Positions 1 to 4,141 of a stretch of 8,265 nucleotides of DNA are shown piece by piece. Both the position numbers and the translations under genes were made by a program. The stretch is from NCBI GenBank assembly GCA_015222755.1, contig JADFVX010000030.1, positions 1 through 8,265 on the forward strand, given 5' to 3'. A model generated the notes under the pieces. The model did not search any database, was not told where the DNA came from, and worked only from the letters and a program-made list of their open reading frames with translations. Within the stretch, counting starts at the first letter, position 1; each line of letters starts with the position of its first letter. Source of the stretch: Pseudomonadota bacterium (GTDB lineage: Bacteria > Desulfobacterota > JADFVX01).

Positions 1-70
1 CATTAGAACCATACAATCACCAAATTGCAGAGTAACTCTATCGCAGATCTCACTGATTTACAAATTTTTT
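1..70 (+). repeat. Dispersed structured repeat, copy A
   Basis: The first 23 bases are identical to 2122-2144 (copy B). The core AACTCTATCGCAG (34-46) and the following ATTTACAAA (56-64) plus T-tract are shared with copy B and nearly so with copy C (8207-8262). Between the conserved blocks are short variable segments that can pair on themselves: TTGC/GTAA around AGA (with one G-U pair), and a weaker ATC/GAT around 47-57. It starts at the first base of the window, so it may extend further left. I do not recognise it as a named family. It lies about 165 bp upstream of the hemolysin III gene. The variable stem positions suggest a structured RNA or hairpin-forming element. Confidence 0.7.
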
Positions 71-165
71 ATTCCCCCCTCACCTCCACCCACCTCACAA
101 AGAATAAAAATTAGGTACCCACCCCCCGTTTGGAACCAGCTTGTCCTCATGCTCCGGGGCCTTAC

Positions 166-194
166 TTGCTTCAACTAAAGGTCTTTGTTAATAT
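166..194 (+). promoter_or_regulatory. Possible sigma70-type promoter of the hemolysin III gene
   Basis: TTGCTT (166-171) and TAATAT (189-194) are separated by 17 bases. The match is only 3/6 and 4/6 to consensus, so this is weak. It is the best spaced pair I see upstream of 235. The rest of 71-165 is C-rich on this strand with no further recognisable signal. Confidence 0.3.
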
Positions 195-234
195 CTAAAG
201 AAGTCGCCCTGAATATTTATGCTGAGGTGCATTT

Positions 235-855
235 GTGGTGTATAAAGGGGAGCGTTTTAACAGTATAAGTCACATCATCGCTGCGGCAGCGGCCCTTGCC
301 GGCCTGGTGATCCTGGTGGTACTTTCGGCGCGCCGGGGTGATCCCTGGAAGATAGTCAGCTTCAGCGTTTACGGTACCACCTTATTCCTGCTCTATACCT
401 TTTCGGCGCTCTACCATTCCCTGCGCGGGAAGCAGAAGAAGTTCTTTAGAAAGCTCGACCACTTCGCCATCTATCTCCTCATTGCCGGCACCTACACCCC
501 CTTGACACTCGTCACCCTTCGAGGCGTTTGGGGCTGGTCCATCTTCGGCCTTGTATGGGGGCTGGCAATTGCCGGGATCGTGCTGGAGTTCTTTCCCATA
601 AAGGGGAGGCGGGTCCTACCGGTTGTCATATACCTCACTATGGGTTGGATTGTTCTCGTTGCGCTCCGCCCGCTGCTTGAGGCCATGCCGAAGGCGGGAT
701 TCGGCTGGCTACTTGCGGGCGGCCTCTTTTATACGACGGGAATCATCTTTTACGGTTTCGACAAGAAGGTGCGCCATTTTCACGGCATCTGGCATCTCTT
801 TGTCCTAGCCGGGAGCATCAGCCATTATCTTGCCGTGCTTTTTTATGTACTCTGA
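235..855 (+). CDS. trhA: Hemolysin III / PAQR-family membrane protein (TrhA/YqfA-like)
   Basis: A 206-residue, seven-helix inner-membrane protein of the hemolysin III branch of the PAQR superfamily. The superfamily signature is present: S57-x3-H61 at the end of the second helix, D75-H76 before the third, and H183-x3-H187 in the last helix, with a further His at 197. In PAQR receptors, equivalents of H61, H183 and H187 bind zinc, and the aspartate belongs to the hydrolase-like site. The family is linked to membrane-fluidity homeostasis in E. coli; the haemolysin name is historical. The length is normal (E. coli YqfA is about 219 residues). The start is GTG at 235, chosen because GAGGTG (224-229) sits 5 bases upstream; the adjacent GTG at 238 is an alternative. 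It is a single gene, convergent with the minus-strand cluster that follows. Exact role in this organism is inferred. Confidence 0.9.
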   Translation: MVYKGERFNSISHIIAAAAALAGLVILVVLSARRGDPWKIVSFSVYGTTLFLLYTFSALYHSLRGKQKKFFRKLDHFAIYLLIAGTYTPLTLVTLRGVWGWSIFGLVWGLAIAGIVLEFFPIKGRRVLPVVIYLTMGWIVLVALRPLLEAMPKAGFGWLLAGGLFYTTGIIFYGFDKKVRHFHGIWHLFVLAGSISHYLAVLFYVL

Positions 856-883
856 AATAAGAGCAAATTGAATAGTGTTTAAC

Positions 884-897
884 AGGGACACATCCCA
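884..897 (+). repeat. Palindromic 14-mer AGGGACACATCCCA, copy 1
   Basis: GGGA/TCCC arms surround CACA. The same 14 bases recur at 8079-8092, upstream of the chemoreceptor gene. It sits between the hemolysin III stop and the terminator of the opposing cluster. Both copies are in AT-rich intergenic DNA. It may be a small REP-type end or a protein-binding site; the function is not known to me. Confidence 0.45.
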
Positions 898-899
898 AT

Positions 900-925
900 A
901 AAAAAAAGGGGGGGGGACAACCCCC
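900..925 (-). terminator. Probable rho-independent terminator of the ppnP-DUF6629 cluster
   Basis: Read on the minus strand, GGGGG (925-921), a TTGT loop, and a run of nine C (916-908) are followed by eight T (907-900). The stem is at least 5 G-C pairs. Several unpaired C lie between stem and T-tract, so the geometry is not perfect. It lies downstream of the DUF6629 gene and the ppnP remnant, in the right orientation to end that transcript. The homopolymer runs are also a place where sequencing error is likely. Confidence 0.5.
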
Positions 926-933
926 AGATTAAA

Positions 934-1049
934 TTCTTTTTCCTCTGTGTTGAATGTATACTCCCCGGGCAGCGCGACGCCAAGGGTCTTTTTGCTGCCG
1001 TCTTCGAATATGACAGTCCTGCTAGTCACATTTCCACCAAAGTAAACAT
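934..1049 (-). pseudogene. Truncated second copy of ppnP (internal 38-codon remnant)
   Basis: This segment matches 1940-2055 of the intact ppnP. Bases 935-1049 align without gaps to 1941-2055 with four differences (1012, 1015, 1024, 1036), and a fifth lies at the edge (934). All are at third codon positions and silent. The encoded 38 residues (V15-E52 of PpnP, including the GEYTF motif) are identical. Homology stops abruptly on both sides, so the start, the N-terminal 14 residues and the C-terminal half are missing. An open frame runs through it (805-1158), but its flanking residues resemble nothing and I do not regard it as a gene. It lies just downstream of the DUF6629 gene, the place a tandem copy of ppnP would occupy. 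Confidence 0.85.
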
Positions 1050-1073
1050 CCTGACAGCCCCGGAACTGACTTT

Positions 1074-1748
1074 CTATTGTAGTGACGCCTGATATCTCGA
1101 CACACGGGACAGGGAATAGGCTATGTAGAGCGACACGATCCCCGCAAAAAAACACCATACCGAGGTAAAGGCGTAATGGTAGGCAAAGTAGGCCGGGAGC
1201 CCTGATATAACGAGCACTATACCGAAGAGCCTTATGTGGCGGTTGCTGGAAAGGAGCATGGGGACAACGATAATTGCAGCATAGATAAGTCCTACAATAT
1301 CCCTGTGGATCAGGCCGTCATATATAAACCTGGCATCGTAGAATATGGAGTGGTTGATTACCTCCACGGCAAGCCAGTTGTCATGGAAGAGGAGTGGCAG
1401 GTAGAGGGAGCAGCCGAGGATGAGCCCGAGGGCACAAACGGTGTAAAAGAGCCTCTGCTTAAAAGGAGAGGGCTCCAGGCGCGCCACGGCGAGCGGGGCC
1501 ATAACAAGCCAGATGAGATGAGAAAAGGAGAGGTAGAGCGTGGCAAGAAGATGGACTTCTTCGCTGTTGCCTTTTTTTATGCCGAGCCAAACGCCCCCCT
1601 CAATAGCCTGCTGTAGGGAAAAGGCAAAAAGGAAGGAGGCAACCAGCAGGTATTCCCGTCTGACCTGCAGTGCCTTCCTGACGCCATATACGCCTGCGGG
1701 AAGCAGCAGGGCACTGGATGTAAAGCTTGATGAAGCTGAAAAGCAGAT
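1074..1748 (-). CDS. DUF6629-type seven-helix membrane protein, apparent ATC start
   Basis: A 224-residue hydrophobic protein with about seven membrane segments. The N-terminus reads (M)CFSASSSF, the hallmark opening of the MCFSA membrane family (DUF6629, as I recall it). The family pattern continues with LQQAIEGGVWL near residue 46, LSSNRHIRLFG in the second half and HYAFTSVWCFF near the C-terminus. The function is unknown. The codon where the conserved Met belongs is ATC (1748-1746). It lies 7 bases behind an AAGGAG Shine-Dalgarno (1761-1756). No in-frame ATG, GTG or TTG exists between there and the TAA at 1787-1785. The first in-frame ATG (1502) would remove two or three helices. So either ATC is used as a rare start, or the start codon is mutated or misread. 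It is 32 bp downstream of ppnP on the same strand, probably cotranscribed. Confidence 0.8.
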   Translation of the reverse strand: MCFSASSSFTSSALLLPAGVYGVRKALQVRREYLLVASFLFAFSLQQAIEGGVWLGIKKGNSEEVHLLATLYLSFSHLIWLVMAPLAVARLEPSPFKQRLFYTVCALGLILGCSLYLPLLFHDNWLAVEVINHSIFYDARFIYDGLIHRDIVGLIYAAIIVVPMLLSSNRHIRLFGIVLVISGLPAYFAYHYAFTSVWCFFAGIVSLYIAYSLSRVSRYQASLQ

Positions 1749-1754
1749 ATTGAC

Positions 1755-1761
1755 TCTCCTT
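1755..1761 (-). promoter_or_regulatory. Shine-Dalgarno site that decides the ATC start
   Basis: On the minus strand AAGGAGA is followed, after the second A of GGA-G-A, by a 6-7 base gap and then ATC-TGC-TTT-TCA-GCT, encoding the family's conserved CFSA. It is the strongest ribosome-binding site in the cluster, and its spacing supports translation from the ATC codon at 1748. Confidence 0.7.
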
Positions 1762-1780
1762 ATATGATCATAAAAAACGC

Positions 1781-2095
1781 CTACTTAATAAAGGAACAGC
1801 AGTAGTCGGTAATCTCCCTTATCCTCACAGTGAAGCTGGAGTTTGCCGGGACCTCGAAGGACATCCCGCCCTGCCCCTCTCTCCATTCATCTTCTCCTGC
1901 CAGCTTAACCAGAAGATCTCCCGAGAGTATCTCCATCAGCTCTTTTTCCTCTGTGTTGAATGTATACTCCCCGGGCAGCGCGACGCCAAGGGTCTTTTTG
2001 CTGCCGTCTTCGAATATAACGGTCCTGCTCGTCACATTTCCGCCAAAGTAAACATTCGCCTCTTTCACAACCCTCACGTTCACAAATTCGCTCAT
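1781..2095 (-). CDS. ppnP: Pyrimidine/purine nucleoside phosphorylase PpnP (YaiE/DUF1255 family)
   Basis: A 104-residue, single-domain cupin-like protein. Members of this family cleave purine and pyrimidine nucleosides with phosphate to the free base and ribose 1-phosphate (nucleotide salvage, cytosol). Family hallmarks are the N-terminal VYFGGNVTSR stretch (residues 15-24), PGEYTF (41-46), the ISGDLLV-like strand at about 56-63 (here ILSGDLLVKL), FEVPANSSF (80-88) and the C-terminal YCCSFI. It is about ten residues longer than the E. coli protein, mainly at the N-terminus. The ATG at 2095 has a modest AAGGT site (2110-2106) 10 bases upstream. A promoter-like pair lies in the repeat just upstream. 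It leads the minus-strand pair with the DUF6629 gene, and a truncated second copy lies beyond that gene. Its intact length and silent divergence from the remnant indicate a working gene. Confidence 0.93.
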   Translation of the reverse strand: MSEFVNVRVVKEANVYFGGNVTSRTVIFEDGSKKTLGVALPGEYTFNTEEKELMEILSGDLLVKLAGEDEWREGQGGMSFEVPANSSFTVRIREITDYCCSFIK

Positions 2096-2121
2096 ATATC
2101 ACTTTACCTTATCTTAACCCT

Positions 2122-2206
2122 CATTAGAACCATACAATCACCAAGTTGCCTGGCAACTCTATCGCAGGCCCCGGGGATTTACAAACTTTTTTTGCTTTCC
2201 AGGAGA
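2122..2206 (+). repeat. Dispersed structured repeat, copy B
   Basis: Most complete copy. It shares 1-23 of copy A exactly, and GGCAACTCTATCGCAG (2152-2167) exactly with copy C (8208-8223). Past the core it continues to match copy C as ATT(T)ACAAAC, a T-tract and CAGGA. Two self-pairing variable segments are clear: GTTGC-CTG-GCAAC (2145-2157), and CCCCGGGG (2169-2176) where copy C has CCCAAGGG. It fills most of the 143-bp gap between the NlpC-type hydrolase stop and ppnP. On the minus strand it reads directly into ppnP. Confidence 0.75.
2129..2156 (-). promoter_or_regulatory. ppnP: Possible ppnP promoter inside repeat copy B
   Basis: On the minus strand TTGCCA (2156-2151, 5/6 to consensus) and TATGGT (2134-2129, 4/6) are 16 bases apart. 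Transcription would begin near 2122, the outer edge of the repeat, giving a leader of about 27 bases that contains the AAGGT site before the ATG. In copy A the -10-like part is kept but the -35-like part is changed (TTACTC). This is inference from spacing and sequence only. Confidence 0.4.
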
Positions 2207-2238
2207 AGGGTGAGGCGCTGAATACGGTTTAGCTTTCT

Positions 2239-3753
2239 TTATCTACCCTTTGCAGGCCTGTTGGCTCCCACATACCTCTTGCTCCAATACCTGTCCCTGG
2301 AGAGGTTGGAGATGACCACTCCTTTACTTGAACTGGCGTGAACAAAACGGTCTTCATCGAGCCATATACCAACATGGGACACGGGTTTGCCGTTATAAAG
2401 GGTTTTGAAATAAATGAGGTCCCCCTCTTTTCTATCTCTTTTTTTCACCGATGACCTGCCGTAGCGGGTGTATTGTTGATTCGATGTCCTTGGAATTTTC
2501 CGGCTGTAGGCCTGGGAGTAGACGTTCATGGTGAAGGCGGAGCAGTCGACAGCCTTTCTGCTGTTACCTCCATAACGGTAGGGAGTACCGAGCCACCCTT
2601 TAACCGTTGCCAGGAGCTCCGGCTTTTTGACGATCCTTTTCGCTACCTTTTCCAGCTCCTTCCTCTCTTTTTCCTCTACCCTGTAGTTAGCTCTCTCTTT
2701 TTCCACCTTTTTAACATATTGGTTGAGAGGTGCTTTGGGAGCGGTTTTTTCCCTGATCTTGCCGGAGAGCCAGCCTGTCACCTCGCCAGGCTTTAGCCTG
2801 TTGATTTGCTCCACTGCCTCTTTTTTCTTGCCCTTATCACTGAAAATTCCGTATACCTTTTCAGGTCCCTGACGGTAGGCAGAGATCATGACCAACTCCC
2901 GGCTCACGCCGTTTTTCACACCGTCAAAGTAGTGGTATTGCAGAAGAGAGAGGTATGCCACACCAAGCTCCAGGTTGGTCCGGGGATCAAGAAGCTCGTC
3001 GGCGGTGGGAACCTTATCTTTGCCTCTCGCCTTTTTCCATCCCTCTCTCCCGCTTCGCAGGGGGACAATCTGCATGAGGCCCCAGGGATTGTTTTCGTAT
3101 ACGTCGGGATTCCTTATATCAAGAGTTTCTTTTTTGCTCCCGGCCCCAATGTTGAAATTGGATTCCGTCTTGATGATGGCCATTACGAGATCATAGGAGA
3201 CATTGTATTTAAAGGTCATATCTCTAACCGATTCGGCGATCTGTACCTCGTTGTTCTCCTGCCTGTCCTCATTGAGGGGGACTGTGATCCTGTACACCTG
3301 TCTAGAGTCTTTTCGGCTCCTATATGCCGGCTCTGCCTCTTCAAGCTTGAGTTTGCCGGGATCAACATTTTCCGTAAGGGTAGGAACTTTTGAAAAGGGA
3401 TTGATCTCTTTAGACTTCTCCCTGATAAGCTCACGGGCCTCTTTCACCGCTGCCTTTTTGCCCTTTTCGTCGGCGACGAACTCAACGGTAATAATACCCT
3501 TGTCGTAGTCGAGGGAGAACCTCGACCTTTTGTTTTTCGAGTAATTGACCCATTTTTTATCTGAGGTAAGCTCGACGGTTCCGAAGTTATTCTCGATCTC
3601 AGCGAGGTAGATCTTCCACTCCCGCTCCATTTTTTCCGTATAGGCCTTAAATGCCGCATTCTCCTTTTGCCTATATGCCTCAAATTCGTTGCTGGCGTAT
3701 GTATGGTCTGCGGTCAGGAGGAGAAGTAAGATGCTTAAAGCGCTTTTCATCAT
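2239..3753 (-). CDS. Exported bifunctional murein hydrolase: MltC N-domain, lytic transglycosylase, NlpC/P60 peptidase
   Basis: A 504-residue cell-wall enzyme. Residues 1-20 form a Sec signal peptide with likely cleavage after TYA; no lipobox cysteine follows, unlike E. coli MltC. Residues 30-140 resemble the MltC N-terminal domain, with KEWVNYS-like KKWVNYS (66-72), SRFSLDYDKG (77-86) and ITVEF. Residues 170-320 are a transglycosylase SLT domain: TESNF with catalytic E197, GLMQIV (225-230), LELGVAYLSLL (261-271) and AYRQGP (292-297) where AYNxGP is usual. A lysine/glutamate-rich charged linker (340-378) leads to an NlpC/P60 domain (380-498): YRYGG, DCSAF with nucleophile C404, SHVGIWL with H460 and VHAS with H472. 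It should cleave both glycan strands and stem-peptide bonds in the periplasm. The ATG at 3753 has GGAG (3764-3761) 7 bases upstream. It stands alone, 143 bp before ppnP. Domain calls are from motifs; substrate bond is inferred. Confidence 0.9.
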   Translation of the reverse strand: MMKSALSILLLLLTADHTYASNEFEAYRQKENAAFKAYTEKMEREWKIYLAEIENNFGTVELTSDKKWVNYSKNKRSRFSLDYDKGIITVEFVADEKGKKAAVKEARELIREKSKEINPFSKVPTLTENVDPGKLKLEEAEPAYRSRKDSRQVYRITVPLNEDRQENNEVQIAESVRDMTFKYNVSYDLVMAIIKTESNFNIGAGSKKETLDIRNPDVYENNPWGLMQIVPLRSGREGWKKARGKDKVPTADELLDPRTNLELGVAYLSLLQYHYFDGVKNGVSRELVMISAYRQGPEKVYGIFSDKGKKKEAVEQINRLKPGEVTGWLSGKIREKTAPKAPLNQYVKKVEKERANYRVEEKERKELEKVAKRIVKKPELLATVKGWLGTPYRYGGNSRKAVDCSAFTMNVYSQAYSRKIPRTSNQQYTRYGRSSVKKRDRKEGDLIYFKTLYNGKPVSHVGIWLDEDRFVHASSSKGVVISNLSRDRYWSKRYVGANRPAKGR

Positions 3754-3780
3754 AGATTTGCTCCGTATTGGAATTAAACA

Positions 3781-3803
3781 ACCCCGCAGTAAGCTGTCGG
3801 GGT
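3781..3803 (+). repeat. REP-like hairpin (degenerate GCAGCAAGCTGC type), left copy
   Basis: ACCCCG (3781-3786) pairs with CGGGGT (3798-3803). Inside it CAG pairs with CTG around a TAAG loop, with one bulged T (3797). It resembles the CCCCGCAGCAAGCTGCGGGG hairpins I associate with repeats scattered in some environmental proteobacterial and Nitrospirota genomes. It lies in the region upstream of the hydrolase start, 28 bp from its ATG. Confidence 0.6.
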
Positions 3804-3864
3804 ATTTGGTGGCTATTGCAAATTTGAACCCTCTGCAAGCACCTAAGGGCCTCGCTATAACTCA

Positions 3865-3893
3865 GGGCGCCACGTCGCTTTCGCTCCTCGCCC
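3865..3893 (+). other. Hairpin-forming intergenic segment between the two REP-like hairpins
   Basis: GGGCG (3865-3869) pairs with CGCCC (3889-3893), extended by an A-T pair outside. It lies within the roughly 150 bp between the two REP-like hairpins. I see no gene in 3754-4108: the 100-codon plus-strand frame across it overlaps the start of the hydrolase gene and is composed of the repeat sequence. The stretch as a whole looks like a composite repeat remnant. Confidence 0.35.
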
Positions 3894-3949
3894 TTTCAGG
3901 ATTTCCGATGGTCACAATGGCACTACTACTGAAATCTCAATTTATATTT

Positions 3950-3963
3950 CGCAGCAAGCTGCG
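3950..3963 (+). repeat. REP-like hairpin (GCAGCAAGCTGC type), right copy
   Basis: CGCAG (3950-3954) and CTGCG (3959-3963) pair perfectly around CAAG. It is in the same orientation as the copy at 3781, so the two are direct repeats 170 bp apart. The following sequence (GATTCGACCCC, then ATTAAA) is not matched after the left copy, where ATTAAA instead precedes the hairpin. Confidence 0.6.
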
Positions 3964-4046
3964 GGAGATTCGACCCCAAGCGATTAAATAGGGATAACTG
4001 CACCCTGTTTTCTTATCTTGCCTATCATACAGGCATGCCGCCCTCC

Positions 4047-4075
4047 TTGCAATTAGGTATCTGTAATTATATACT
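4047..4075 (+). promoter_or_regulatory. Sigma70-type promoter for the cotransporter and its leader ORF
   Basis: TTGCAA (4047-4052, 4/6) and TATACT (4070-4075, 5/6) have the ideal 17-base spacer, and an AT-rich stretch lies around the -10. Transcription would start near 4082, only about 27 bases before the ATG at 4109. GCATGC palindromes occur at 4033-4038 and 4081-4086 on either side. They could be operator half-sites, but that is speculation. Confidence 0.55.
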
Positions 4076-4108
4076 TTCCTGCATGCTTAAGGGGGAGAGG
4101 AATCAATT

Positions 4109-4138
4109 ATGCCGTCACAGCAAGACCGGGCTGTTTAG
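4109..4138 (+). CDS. Nine-codon leader ORF in frame with the cotransporter
   Basis: ATG at 4109 has the best ribosome-binding site in the region: GGAGAGG (4094-4100), 8 bases upstream, and it is the first ATG after the predicted promoter. It encodes MPSQQDRAV and then stops at TAG (4136-4138). One codon (TTA) separates this stop from the ATG of the cotransporter, in the same frame. It is either a leader peptide whose translation delivers ribosomes to the next start, or the original start of the transporter interrupted by an amber codon or read error. Confidence 0.5.
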   Translation: MPSQQDRAV

Positions 4139-4141
4139 TTA

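Noticed and set aside
805..1158. 117-codon minus-strand frame containing the ppnP-like segment
   Set aside because: Only codons matching PpnP 15-52 have homology. The flanks are unrelated, overlap the end of the DUF6629 gene and the hemolysin III gene, and run through the terminator. Treated as a pseudogene remnant instead.
1236..1767. Plus-strand frames opposite the DUF6629 gene
   Set aside because: They are antisense to a gene with clear family motifs and lack ribosome sites.
2473..3508. Several plus-strand frames of 60-195 codons opposite the hydrolase
   Set aside because: Antisense shadows of a 504-residue gene with intact catalytic motifs.
3689..3991. 100-codon plus-strand frame spanning the intergenic region
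   Set aside because: It overlaps the hydrolase start on the other strand, has no ribosome site, and consists of the REP-like hairpins and the sequence between them. It is the kind of spurious protein that repeats produce.
4033..4086. Operator made of two GCATGC palindromes around the cotransporter promoter
   Set aside because: Six-base palindromes 48 bp apart are too common to claim as a regulator site without comparison to relatives.
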